Assembly: GCF_047495875.1 (NCBI RefSeq)
Contig: NC_092465.1
Coordinates: 4,109,160 to 4,173,159, forward strand
Reading direction: 5' to 3'
DNA from: Pithys albifrons albifrons
Taxonomy: Eukaryota > Chordata > Aves > Passeriformes > Thamnophilidae
DNA length: 64,000 nt
Shown here one piece after another: positions 11,291 through 22,720 of the stretch; the first letter of the stretch is position 1, and each line of letters opens with the position of its first letter. Under the pieces are notes generated by a model. It saw only the letters and a program-made list of their open reading frames with translations. It was not told the DNA's origin and searched no databases. Both the position numbers and the translations under genes were made by a program.

Positions 11291-14200
11291 CAGAAGAAGG
11301 GGCACCTTGTTTGGTATTAATCTCCTCTTCAGGTCAATGACTTAATTTGCTAAACTCCATCTGAAGTGCCACTCACTTTTTGATTTCTCTGCTATTCTTT
11401 GTTATTTTTCATAACATGTTCTTAATACTTTTTTTATTTGTAAGGGGATACGCATTCCCAGCAAATGCGAGCAGGAGGAAGAACTGCCTTTATTTATTTA
11501 TTTTCACCCTGAGAACCCAGCACCCATCTATATCATTTGTAGCACAGTTTTGGTGTCTGCTTGCCTTAAGATTCATGGGGGTTTTAGCAGAAAGAAAATA
11601 ACTTCTGGCCTCAAATGGGAAAACAAACATTTTTTGTTCAAAACTGATATTTAAATGGACATCTGGTGCCTCGTGCAACAAGGTTACGGGGTGTCACGCC
11701 TCTAACAAAAGGTAACAAGAGCAAAGTAATTAATCCTCCAAAGAAAATCATAATATTCTTTTAGTTCCTGCTTCTGGAAATTCTCCTCTGAAACCACAGT
11801 GGCTGAGGATGTACTTGAGGAAACTTTTGTGCTAGCTCTTATTTCCCCATTGTCCCCTCTGTGTCTGCCAGGGGCCTGAGGAAGGATCCCATTTCCCCCT
11901 GTTTTTGCCCTTCATGGTTATAATTCTTCTCCCTGAATAGGATTATTCAGGGGATCTTTAGATCTTCAGAGCTTGGGGGTGTTGCTGGATAATTGGCCAG
12001 GGACTCTCGCATGGCCATTCCCACCCTGTGGTCTGGGTGCTCCCAGCTGAGGGTCTTGAGGTGTCCCCCCACTGCACCAAAACATCCTCCCTGTGGGATG
12101 GGAGCCATCCAGCTCATGTAGAAGGGCTGTAACAAAGCCTCAAAGCCAGGATTTGCACTGTAACTCATTGTTTTAATATGTCTAGGCCTTTCTGAACTTT
12201 CTGGCCAGACTTATTCCTGATTCTCAAGATAATGGGGTTTTTTTGTTTGTTTGTTTTTAATTATTAATCAAATCTGATTTTTTGGCATGAGCACTTATGG
12301 AAATGAAGCAATTGCACTGTCTGTTCTTCTGTCTGTCGCCCCTACTAACTTTTGAACCTCTTTGCCAATCTCTCTCCAGTTTGTTAACAGGCTAGAGAGC
12401 TCAAAGGTGTGAAGTGCTTTCCAGTTGTCTTTTTTCTTTTTTTTTCCCTTCCATATCTAACTCTGAAATGGCAACGTTTATTGTTTGAAATGGTACAGAG
12501 TGCTAAACTTGTCTGATTGGGGGGTTTTGGTGTCTTGCAAAGTGGAAAAGAGGTGATCTGAGGATTAATTCCCCGCATGTCTCTATGAAGCCTGTTAACG
12601 ATTAACCAGCTCACTCCAGACGCCTCCAAGTCCAGCTGGGTGAGGTTCAAGATCCATTGCAAAAAAACCCCAACAAACTATTTGCACATAATATATACAA
12701 ACAATTGCCTCTCACTGCCTTCTCTTCATGTAACCTTTTCTTAAACTGAGAATTTTTGAGGTTTTTCCATATTTCCAAAGTGTGGCACTCAGTGGAGCTG
12801 TAGTCCTGACCAGGACCCTGAGCACTTGAAAAATTAAAATAAACAGGGGCTGGTTGGGGGGAGTTATAGTCCTACCTGGAGCATTAAGTTAAGAGTGTCT
12901 AAGGGCCTTGATCCTCAGCCCCAGCCAAGCTGGATTTAGTGTAGGTCATATTAAGGTGGGGCAAGCGGGGCTTTGTGTCATTTTTAGATCCCCTTATCCC
13001 AGGCTGGCAAGCCCTGGCGTGGTGGGAGGGCGCCCATGATGGGAGGTTGGGATGGCAGAAAGCTGGTGCTGTTGGCCCAGCGCCATCCGGAGATCCTCTG
13101 CACCGAGGGCAATTCAGGGGTGAGGGGATAAGCCAGCTTTGCACAGGCAGCTGCTTTGGGAGCCTGGATGTGCCTTGTTATCCATAGAGAATGTCCTCAG
13201 CACAGGAAACTTTCTCTGTGGGAAGGTTTGCATGTGGGAGCAGATCCTGCGCTGACGTGCATGTGGTGAGTGGGGAGCTACTCCCCTTCAGTGCAGTTTG
13301 TCATCGTCAGAAGAACAAACCAAACAGTTGTCAGATAAAGCCGAGAAAATCAGCAAAAATCAGCATCATCCAAAATTCAGGTCCAAAGAGTTACAACTGT
13401 CCATGTCTTGTGCTGTGAAATCCTTCTACTGGGACGGCTGGATTGCTTCTGATTCCCTTACGTGACAGAATACGGGCAAAAAAGTGACTCTCATGAATGC
13501 TTTTGTACTGGTAGGCTCAGGATTCTAGCTGAGGAGTTGATTCTTAGTCACATCTGTCTATCTTGTTGTATGAATATTGATAATAAAAGTCAGAAAGAGA
13601 GACTTGTCATCATAAGTGCATCAGACTCTGGCACTTGCCTGCTCAGAAGGAAGCGGCTCTGCTGCTTCACTGCTGTCGATGATGTCGGTTTGTTGAAATA
13701 ATATGTCTGTGCCAGCTGAGAATCTGGCCATAAAATGAGAAAAGTTGAGATTCCCATTGTTGAATTAGTTTGGCCACATTAAAAATACGTTGCTCTAGAA
13801 ATGTGTATATGAATATGCTAATGTTTATTTTGCTAAATGTGCTTGCCAGGATGTGCCATGTGGCTGAGTTAGTGTTACTTTAAGAATCCTAATTTTTTGC
13901 CTTTTCAGACTTCGGAGCTTTTAAACTTGTAAACACAGCATTTTGTTGGCATAAGTCTCCATGATTTTATGCATACAGCTGACTTTTATCTTCACTTTTT
14001 ACATCACCTTAATACTGTAAGAGAGAAAGCACTCATCTGTTTATGATAAGTTTATCAGAAATACTCCAAAGTTTTCCATGACTAAGATATTATATTGTTA
14101 TAGTGGCTTGCTACAGGGTAATTTCGAGACAACAAACAGAATATTTCAAAGCCCAGATGTCCTGTTTAGACAAGGGGGTTTATATTGATTAGAATCTGCT

Positions 14201-15589
14201 TTCACCTAACATCATGTAGTAAATATCACAAAGACATAATTAGAAAATTTGGTACAATATTTAGTCCTAGTCCCTGTGTGCCAGAATTGTTTGACTACTG
14301 AGAAACTGGAGCTTGTTTGCATCCCAGTGTGTTGTGAAATGCAAACTTCAAAGAAAATATTATATCTCCCAACTCCAGCTCGTGAGAGTCTTGGAAGTAT
14401 TATACAGAAAGGCTTAACAATCCCTGCTGAGGAAAGGGCAATTTGACACTGAAACTACTGTTAAAACACCGTTGACACACTGGTGGGCAAAAAGTGCCTA
14501 TTAGAGGAGTCTAGTTACAGTCTCTGGAGCCAGGGAGAGAAAATGCACCCGAGTCATTGTGAAAATTGGCAAGTTGCAACAAATAGATGTGTTTTGTGTA
14601 TGTGTCTGTGCTAATTTTCCCCCCTCCTTAACTACATATATCTCCATGTTTGCTTCATAGGCTTTCCATAAGATTGGGGCCCTTGCAGTATTCAAATAAA
14701 ATATTTAGATTTGCAAAACTTCTGGAAGCCAGATTTTAAGGGAAAAAAGAAGTTTTTTGTCAGATTGTCAATGTCTGAATTTCATCACAATCTGTTCAGC
14801 TGTTTGTTGCAGGCAGGCGTAAAACATAGTGGGTAAGTGTGTGTTTGTACTTCTTATACATATTGAAAGAGGGCTGCCTAATCCCCTTGATGAGGAAAGC
14901 TCTGTAAATTATATACATCTGCAGGCGCTGTGCATGGGTAGTACAGAAGCAAAGAGGCAGATCAGCAATTTGAGAGAGAAAATAAGAGTTTTCTCCCAAA
15001 CTCAGCTCTCAGGAACCTTGGAGCAGCCCAGCCTCCTGATGATGTCACTTGTTTGGTTTTCAGGTTTTTTTTTTGAATGACCCAACTGTTTTGCCTTAAA
15101 AACTTTGCCTGGGAGGCCCTTCTACACACTCAGGATTCCTGGCAAGAGAAAAAATATTTGCTGATGACAGCTTTGAATATATTCTCTTTAGTTGTCACTT
15201 ATGTCTCTGTCCCATCCTCTGCACTTTGCTAAAAATAGTAACTCGGGTTGATGGTTTCAACACCCTCTAATGTATGTATATTATTGCATAAAAAACCCTA
15301 CATAAAAATGTCAAGAATGAGACCTCAGGAATAAAATTGAAAATCACAAACATGAGACAAGACCCAAATAATGAGGGTGTTGCAGGGGGATATAATATTG
15401 ATGTCTCTGTGTAAATACATGCGGGCAGAGCTATAAGGACTACCACCTCCTATGCATAGAGGATTCCTAGAATAATATTTGCCTTTTTTTTTTGTAAACA
15501 ACTTGTAGGTAGTGTTTATATTTATTCTCAGCTTTCCCCTGCTTCCTTTAATAGCATGATTTGCTAATCATGCTGCAACACTTGTAAGG
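11291..15589. other. Gene-free stretch with candidate conserved non-coding sequence
   Basis: No exon is recognisable. A T/GT run lies at 12239-12256. The segment 13740-14060 is free of simple repeats and contains ATATGAATATGCTAATG (POU-like), TTAAACTTGTAAACA and ATTTTATGCATA words, so it could be conserved non-coding DNA. The G+C-richer segment around 12950-13150 carries two small opposing open frames that look like chance. Confidence 0.45.
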
Positions 15590-15682
15590 TAAGTGCAGAA
15601 CACATTTTCCTGTCCATTTTACAGAGGATAAATTTGTCCAAATTACACAGCAAGTGTCTGGCAGAAGCAAGACTAGACACCA
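15590..15682 (-). repeat. MIR-type SINE fragment, reverse orientation
   Basis: TCCATTTTACAGAGGATAAA, then TTTGTCCAAATTACACAGCA and AGTGTCTGGCAGAAGCAAGA, reads as the reverse complement of MIR. In MIR the corresponding blocks are CATTTTACAGATGAGGAAA, TTGCCCAAGGTCACACAGC and AGTGGCAGAGCCGGGA. GACTAGACACCAGGGA would be the degraded B-box side. The copy is old and has lost part of the central segment. Confidence 0.75.
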
Positions 15683-15730
15683 GGGATAAAATCCCTTTGA
15701 TTTCACTGAGGCAAGGATTTTATTCCAGGA
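15683..15730. repeat. Palindromic ancient interspersed repeat
   Basis: ATAAAATCC (15686-15694) and GGATTTTAT (15715-15723) are perfect inverted arms around a TTTGATTTCACTGAGG core. This is a diverged version of the TTGACTTCAATGGG-type palindrome common in sauropsid genomes. It directly abuts the reverse MIR. The repeat family name is not known to me. Confidence 0.5.
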
Positions 15731-16304
15731 GTTTTGTCTCCACTTCTCCACTCTGTCTGCTATGCCCTGTGTATTCTGGGCTTTTGTTGATACTCGATAC
15801 AAGTTTTGGCTCATAGGGTTAAAGGAAAGTCTGACAGAGAGGCAGCAATAGTAGCATTAACATGACACTGTAGTTATGGTTTTGTCAGCATTTCCATTAT
15901 AAACTTCTGTTTGCAGCAATTGCAAATCAACCATGGGGAAAAAAAAAGTAGGAAGAAAAACAAAGAGGAAAAGAAAAGAAATCACTGTGAACTAAAACTT
16001 GGCATACCAGAGTCCAAGAGGGAATTTCGAGCTTTTGGAAATAATGGCTTCTGATTACCATGGACAGGCATAACATGATGTGCAAATATATACTCCACAT
16101 TGCATTGGAAAAAAACAGCACAAGTGTCACCACTTTGCCATGGCCAAGAGTATGAGGAGAGAGGGTCTTTCTGACTTTTGGCAATAAGAGAAATATTTTA
16201 TTATTCCCAGAAACATCTGATTAATGCCCTTAATGGCTTCTTAATTCTTCCTGTTTACTTTGTATCATCCCATGATGGCTGGCTTTGGGGTTTGCAGTAG
16301 ATCA
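15731..16304. other. Gene-free stretch with A-rich run
   Basis: An A/G-rich run lies at about 15936-15980 and is the likely reason for the Phe-rich minus-strand frame there. Nothing else is recognisable. Confidence 0.5.
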
Positions 16305-16388
16305 GACAGTCAGCTGGTGTTGATCAGCACAGCTCCACCGAAGTCCAGTGAAGTTAGGTTGACTTACACCAGCGGACAGTCTGGCTCC
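16305..16388. repeat. Palindromic ancient interspersed repeat
   Basis: CAGCTGGTGTTGATCAGCAC, then AGCTCCACCGAAGTCCAGTG, AAGTTAGGTTGACTTACACC and AGCGGACAGTCTGGCTCC reproduces a repeat seen widely in bird and reptile DNA. In that repeat, GGTGTAAATCAGCATAGCTCC and its reverse complement flank a TTGAAGTCAATGG centre and the whole ends in CTGGCCC. The two halves still pair imperfectly. It has no coding capacity and is probably a non-autonomous transposon remnant or LINE tail. Confidence 0.65.
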
Positions 16389-16799
16389 ATATCATCTTTC
16401 CACAGGAGGCTGTGGCATTTGCTACCCATTTGGAGCACTAGTTGATGTTTGTTTAACTTTGTAAGTCCATTCTGCCATATTGATTGAATTCCAGTTGCAG
16501 GATAGGCATAAGTTGACTTAAAAGTGTTTTTGCTGGGGACCCTGTTGGTTGCTTTTAAGTTGTATTGTGCTCATATTTATTGCATCGTATTCCAGGCTTT
16601 CTGCTGCTACTCAGCAAAATGATGGAGCAGGTGGTGCCCGGCCAGTTTACGACCATCAGGCTGGTCCAAGAGGCTGTAACTATTGCCTGCCCTGCACCCA
16701 AACCATGATTTTGCATGATGAAGCTGAGTCACTGACCATTTCGGGTCAGAGCTCTGAGCTGTCACTGGGACAAGCTCCCTCCTGCATCATCATCACTCA
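16389..16799. other. Gene-free stretch, spurious signal-peptide-like frame
   Basis: A 120-codon plus-strand frame begins at 16549 with a TTG codon, giving a hydrophobic start that resembles a signal peptide. Without an ATG there, and without any recognisable domain, it is not a plausible vertebrate gene. Confidence 0.5.
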
Positions 16800-17070
16800 T
16801 GAGTCACAGGAAAGAGGAGCCGTTGGCTGCTCGGAACGCTTCCCAGCGCAGCATTCCCCAACCGCCGCGTTGGAACTCGAGTCCTTGTTTCTGAGTTCAG
16901 CTTGGAAATAATTGCAGTGCCGTAGTAGCTTTGGCTTTCGGTGGTGTTGCTAATAACCCAGTGCTAAATGTGGAGCAGCTCTACAGAAGTGCCCCAGTGT
17001 CAGGTTACGGGGAGCAGACGTCAAAATAAAGGTGCAGTAAACTCGAGATAACTCATTTAATTGCGCGTCA
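16800..17070. other. CpG-richer patch
   Basis: CpG dinucleotides cluster here (for example GCTCGGAACGC, CAGCGCAG, AACCGCCGCGTTGG, CTCGAG twice, GCGCGTC), in a window where CpG is otherwise scarce. The density by eye is below that of a classical CpG island. It could be a recently decayed CpG island, an orphan regulatory patch or a local base-composition fluctuation. Confidence 0.35.
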
Positions 17071-19816
17071 GGGTTGGGTGTAGGAAGGAGAAGCAGCAAA
17101 ACTCCTTGCTGGGGTTTTTTTAGATGTGACATTTCAGTGATGTACCAACAGAGGAAATTTTGCTTGCAGAATCCTGTGAGCAAAACACTTCTGAGAATGT
17201 ATGTATACAATTGTTTAAAAAAACACAGGGTTACTGACACAGATGCCAATTTGGTAGGGCATATGGAACATTTACACTTGCCTTTTTCATTCTTTCTTGC
17301 TACAGCTGGTACTGATTTAGTATGTGAAATTTTACTAGCAGGAGTGCTAATCAAGACAGAGATTTCTGTGAGGATTTAGTCATTTATGTGGAAGAAAACT
17401 ATGGGTATCATTAAAAAGTACAAGATCATCTATGAGAGGAATATTATCATTAGCAACTTAATTTTTAAAGGAAACAGAGGGCAAAAACCTATTGTATCCC
17501 TTGAACAGCAACAGCAGCAAATTATTTTCTTGTAATGTTCAAAACCTTGTCACCTCTCTAAGTTTCGGAGAAGAAAATTTGAAATTCACCTAAAAAAAGT
17601 CAGTAGGTGATCCAAGTGGTTTTTTCAACCAGTATGATAGTCTGCTCTGCTACATCAAATGGATATGGCTGGAAGTGGGATTAAATCCAAAAAGCACATC
17701 CAAATCCTGGATCTGTGTTTGAATCTGAGGCCTCCATTGAAACCTAACTCTGTGATGGGGCTGCCTTTTACAATCTCGGCGTTTGAGAAGGGGCCAACAG
17801 TATCTCACATCTAAAATCCAGAGTTTGTAAAGTTCCCTTTTTTCCTAGGAATTGCAATCAGGGCCTGGAATGAAGACATTCAAATATTAATATCAATTCT
17901 GGCCAATTTCTGATGGGACAAGAAATGCTGTATTCCACAAAGAAGGAAACGAGAGTAATTACTTATCCAAAGAGGTGATTTTGCATTACACACAGTGTAA
18001 AAATTTATGCTCAGGTTTAGCTACCATTTCCTGCCAGGATGATTTCAGTGCAAACAGCAACAGAATAGCTGCTCTATGTTAAATATGTTGTACAGGTGGC
18101 CCAGTGATATGGGAGACCTGAGCAATAACAGCCGACATCTGCGGCCGGAGGAGTCTGGTGTGGTGGAGCTGTGTGAGGAGTCCCCATGGATGGCAGCCAG
18201 CTGCCCCTCTCACACCATCCCCTTCATGGAGAGATGTGTAAGAAGCTCTGGAGCAGGCTCTGTGCCCTTTTCCTGCTGCTTTCCCAACTAGGTTGGGGAC
18301 TATGGGGAAAGGCAATGCAAGGAAAATGCAGGGTGATGCCCTGGGTGATGGTGCTCTGAAAGGCCTAGAGATTTGTCAGTGAATATGACGAGTAAATAAA
18401 TAAATACCTGCCTGAAACTACACAGGAATTCATCTCAGCTTCTTAGGGATTGGCTTCATAAGGAGCCTCCTGAATATCTTTTCAAGCTGCTCCGCTTTGG
18501 TGTGACAGGCACTCTTTCCTGAGGCAAGATAACAAACACTGAGGAAGGTTTGGAGAATGAAATCAAGGCACCTTCATTTCTTTCAGGAGTTGTCCAAAGT
18601 GCCTCTCTTGTTGGGGAAAGCAGTAAATTTTATGCAGATTCTCATATATTACTGGATTCAGTAGCTTTACTGTAGTGCAGATGTGAGGGGCCTACTTTGA
18701 CCCCTAGAGGTAATGTCTCTTATATGGTAACTTCATAAATGCTGCAAGGTTGTCTCATGTATTTTGGAATGTGCCATGGCTTAAACTTTCAAAGAAACCT
18801 CACAAAGCTGAAATTAAACCTTTTTTTTTCACTTTCACAATCACAAATTTCAGCAGTCATGACTTAAGGTTTTCTAATATTATTTTCCAGTATCACATCT
18901 AACTTAATTACTAGTAGAAAAAATCAGAGACAACGTAGAGCTTGAACAGGCTAAATGACTCCTGGATATGACAATGACAATTTTCACTTAAAAAGCTTTT
19001 TTCCCAAAATACATATACCACTGAACATGGTATCTCCAGGGGGTAGGGAAATGGCCATCCGGCTAATTAGCTCAAAGCAAACGAAACCATAGGGGAAAAG
19101 GAAAACCAGCACTTATGTTGGCTTGAACATTGCTCCTTGCACTAAGATTGCTTGGATGTCCGTGAAAGCCATGCAGAGATGCTACTGGTCTGTGGGAGTG
19201 GGTCAGCTTCTCTTCTGATGGCATTGGGACATCCTAGGTTGGATGCTGGCGCAGTGGAGATCCCTTCTCCAAAAACCTCAAGCTTTTGACTTGTGTTGTT
19301 ACAATTGTCCAAACTTCTCCCTAACACAGCAAGATGAAAAGTCTGATATTGGTTCAGAATAGGAATATCACAGGACTTGTCTCTGCCTCCCAGAAAGAAA
19401 AAGAAATGAATCATGATGGATATTTCACTGCTACCGTCAATAAGAACAGTTACATCACAAAAATGCGCAGTACAGCGATCCAAAGTCTTAGACAGTTTGT
19501 GATGTTTAAACATCTTAAGCACTGTTGAGCATTTTCTCTGCATTTCTTGATATGGCACTGTGGTTTTATTTAAGCAATCCCGAAAATCGTGGCCAGCTGC
19601 ACCATCTGCCAGAGATGATGCAGGATGGGTGCCTCCAGCATGTCAGCTCTCAGATGTCATTTAAAAGGGAAATGCTTTCTGTACTGGGAAGAGGGCAGAG
19701 ACAAAGAGCCCAGGCAGGCAGCAGGCTGTGCTAAGTGGAAAGAAGAATTGATACCTTTTCTAAGGCCTGACCCGAACATCTGAGTTCCTTCCCTTGGGGT
19801 TTCTCGCCCCCAAATG
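17071..19816. other. Gene-free stretch with minor inverted repeat
   Basis: GCTGAAATT (18807-18815) and AATTTCAGC (18846-18854) form a perfect 9-bp inverted repeat around a T-rich loop. A short AAAT run lies at 18393-18406. Sequence near 17935-18000 weakly resembles a reverse MIR, but not enough to call. Open frames are short and conflicting. Confidence 0.5.
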
Positions 19817-19871
19817 TTCTTTTTCTTTTTTTTTTTTTTTTTTTTGTGTGAGTGTCTTTTTTTTTTTCTCA
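19817..19871. repeat. Long T tract with GT interruption
   Basis: Two T runs (about 19826-19845 and 19857-19869) are separated by GTGTGAGTGTC. It is low-complexity sequence, and on the minus strand it produces a spurious poly-lysine open frame. Confidence 0.9.
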
Positions 19872-19939
19872 GCATTTACAGATCCAGAAAAGGCTCTGAG
19901 AGATAAAGACTCCTCTGATGTCGAACAGGTGGCTCATCC

Positions 19940-20260
19940 AGGTCATTGAGCGCAATGGTGGCTGTGAAAGCAGAGTGTCCATCGGGTCCCACCTCGGCGC
20001 AAGGCGCGGGGGTGCACAGCAGGGATGGGATTGGCATTTAAAGGTCAGTCCCTCACAGGTCCTCAGCACGTTCCAGGCAGCAGGTGACCTCTGTGACTGC
20101 TGTCCCATCTCACACATCTGCCTCATAAGGAAGCCAGGCTGCACCTTTATGGAACTGTTTGCAGGAGAACGAGGCGTGATCACAACTAAGCTGAAGGGTG
20201 TCATATTCACTTTACCGTCGACATGAGGACCAGTGGTTGAATATTCGATTACATGTCAGT
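19940..20260. other. CpG-richer patch
   Basis: CATCGGGTCCCACCTCGGCG, then CAAGGCGCGGGGG, ACGAGGCGTGAT and TTTACCGTCGACA give a local cluster of CpG sites about 300 bp long. Two opposing open frames (102 and 113 codons) overlap completely and show no known domain. An orphan CpG patch or a GC-rich neutral segment are the main alternatives. Confidence 0.33.
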
Positions 20261-21065
20261 CACAGCACATTAGGCAATCTTCCAGTCTGCCAGCTTTGCC
20301 CTTCCCAGCTCCAAGCTAAGTGTCATCAGGAAAGAAGTAGCACTGTGAAGGAAGGAGGTGATATGGGAGTTGGCTTACTCAGGGAGCTTCACTGCCCATC
20401 AAAATTGTCCTTTCTTATCTTTCCAGTAGGTCTATTGGGTCCTTCATACTCTGGAAAGAGTAAGGTTGTTCATGCCTCCTGACTGTGGATTCAAACCACT
20501 CATGGTGCAGCACTTCTCAATTTTATCTCTAGATCCAAAGGTACAAATGTATGCAAAAGAAGCAAATGGTGTAGTGAAAAATTAGGGAACTGTCATTCCA
20601 ACTACATTACCAGAAATATTCTGCTCTTTCAAATAAAGTGGCTATAAAAACATGTTGCTCTGACCAAACATTTTCTGGACTGTTTTGCTTGCAAATTACT
20701 TAGTGAAAATATGCTAGGAGTGGAAGTTAAGGGCTGTGGACAATTTCCCACTTTGCTACAGCCAGAAAAATCCCATCTCAGCTCCAAGAAGGAAACTACT
20801 TTCCAAAATGTCAGCTCATGCAGAAATTCCCAGTTCAGCTGGAATGAGCCACTCCATTTGCGCTCGGTGGTTTTTGGAATAACTAAAAGCCATACACGCC
20901 CATGCTGGGAAGCACAAGCACTAAAGGATAATGTGGGTAGATAATTTCTGTTGGCACTGGGGGCTTATTATGTTTTTTGTTAATCATCCTCCACCTGTTA
21001 GCACCTGCCACGTGAGAAGTAAATGGGTGGCGTTCTCTTTTTGCATCTTCTGCTTCCAAGGTTGA
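20261..21065. other. Gene-free stretch, nothing recognised
   Basis: I could not identify any repeat, exon or motif cluster. Short frames are scattered on the plus strand only, each under 95 codons. Confidence 0.5.
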
Positions 21066-21218
21066 GCTGCACCTCCTGTTTGGAGAATTTCAAAGTGAAT
21101 TTGAAATCAAAGGAGGCAACGTTGTTGTGACTGGGTGGGACATTCATCAGCAGAACTTTAGCTTTGTCTACTTTGATTTCAGATTCACTTTGAGTGTTTT
21201 TCTGACAGGAGGTGCAGC
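21066..21218. repeat. Large imperfect inverted repeat (hairpin, about 47-bp arms, 58-bp loop)
   Basis: The left arm (21066-21112) starts GCTGCACCTCCTGT and continues to CAAAGTGAAT and TGAAATCAAAG. The right arm (21171-21218) is its approximate reverse complement: CTTTGATTTCA, ATTCACTTTG and ACAGGAGGTGCAGC. About three quarters of positions pair, in three perfect blocks of 14, 10 and 11 bp separated by a diverged 11-bp stretch and one mismatch. The 58-bp loop shows no further symmetry. Possible identities are a MITE-like or foldback DNA transposon remnant, an ancient conserved hairpin repeat, or a structured RNA. The arms are too long and the loop too wide for a typical microRNA precursor. No target-site duplication was recognised. 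Confidence 0.75.
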
Positions 21219-22360
21219 CATCACAAGACTCTCAGCAGCAGTATCACTGTTAACTTTTCGAGTGACCATTACTATTTAGCTAGAGACACAATAAGATTGT
21301 GGTGGGTGTCAATGGGAATAACCGTTATAATACTTCCAAAGCTTCAATTCTGTCCTCGGGCTCCACAACTCCAAGAAATACTTAGAGGGAGAGACTGCCT
21401 GCGGAGTGAAGAGTTCAGTGTGATGGATGAAACAATAAAAATGACACCGCTGGTAAAACTGTAAGTTTATGTGTTGTGCATATGATTGATGTCAGGGCAA
21501 TGTCGTCTAGATCCTGTGTCATTATGAGTGCAGCATCAGACCCTTTGTGTGGAAGGACAGCTGGACCCATGGCTGTTAAGTCCAGTAAGGTGAATTTGGC
21601 CTATCTGATGTCTGGTAAAAGAATATCTCCATGAGGAGATGTCTGCAAGGATTGAAGGCAGCTTTCAACAACAGAGGGAGGTGGGAAAGGCAGGACTCCA
21701 TTTTGGATCACACATAGAGAAAATGGCTGTTTTCCCCTTATATCACCCATGCCTCCTTGACCATGTTTGAAAAGGGCATCTTCAGTGCCGACAGCAGTGT
21801 TGTTACAGACAGAAGGACTGGGCTGAGAGCAGCCAGGGAAGTGCACCTTACTTTTAAAAAGAAAGATGTGTCTTGACAGCTTGCCAAATGCCACATCTGC
21901 CTCTCTTTGCACCTCTGAGGGTGAAGCTGAGCAGCAAGGTGGTGAAGATGAGTGAACCTATCCATTAACCGTGTGAGATCCACTCTCTCCTTTTCCATCC
22001 AACAGCTGTAGGTGACTCCTGGCTGGCTGGACCTCCCTGAAACCCCATCTGCAACACCTGGGGGAAGGCACAGCTGTGAGCTCCCTGTGGTGGAGTGAGG
22101 AGGCACCACACCACTAACACCTCAGATGGGCTGAGAGGAGGGTGGGGGAGTATGGGTAGTGTTAAATGCTTGGGTTTTGGTTTGTGCTTTTTTTTTTTTA
22201 TCCCTAGTGTTAGTTCTCTTTTCTATTGGAATTTTTATTTCTTTCATGATGGATCTCTATTGGGAAATGCTGGTGAGACCCTGCAAGCTGAGATGGTCTT
22301 TGAATTGCCTGTTTCTCAAGTGTTGACTCTGCCCCTCAGTTAACCAGGCAAGTGTGTCTT
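21219..22360. other. Gene-free stretch, nothing recognised
   Basis: Apart from a short T run (22190-22199), the sequence holds only overlapping minus-strand frames at 21601-22109 in two registers. They show no family resemblance. Confidence 0.5.
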
Positions 22361-22399
22361 GGTTTATCTGCTTAGGTATAAGGATTTGGGTGTTGTATT

Positions 22400-22720
22400 T
22401 CTAGTGCTGTATTTTTAATTCCTGCTTACAATAATATTAAATCATAGCTTGCTGGTCTACAGGTATTGGGGTGGGACTATTTTGCCTGTGACACTGAATA
22501 TTTTGCCTGCGGTGCATCAGCATCGAGTAAATTTTATGAACAACTTCTATTATCTTTGAAACCACAGAAACAACCAACTGTTATAATTGTAGTCTGAAGA
22601 TGCTATAGTATTTCAAATATGCCTGCAGTAGTAGTATTACAATGAAAGCGTGGTGTGTGCCTGCAGCTTTTGCTGTGTTCAATGACATCATAATTGTGCT
22701 GTATTCGAGCTCAAACTTCT
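22400..22720. promoter_or_regulatory. Candidate conserved non-coding element
   Basis: A repeat-free, balanced stretch contains ACAATAATATTAAATCATAG, GTGCATCAGCATCGAGTAAA, TCTTTGAAACCACAG (a TCF/LEF-like CTTTGA next to a RUNX-like ACCACA) and AATGACATCATAATTGTG. The texture resembles vertebrate developmental enhancers. No direct evidence is available in the sequence itself. Confidence 0.22.

Noticed and set aside
16549..16911. 120-codon frame with a signal-peptide-like start
   Set aside because: The first codon is TTG, not ATG, and the first in-frame ATG lies far downstream. There is no known domain, and codon content follows the local CpG patch rather than a coding pattern.
17930..18000. Possible reverse MIR fragment
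   Set aside because: GAAGGAAAC and a few following blocks are suggestive, but the order and spacing are too poor to distinguish from chance.
19142..19558. 138-codon minus-strand frame
   Set aside because: It begins at a GTG codon, overlaps other frames and shows no family resemblance.
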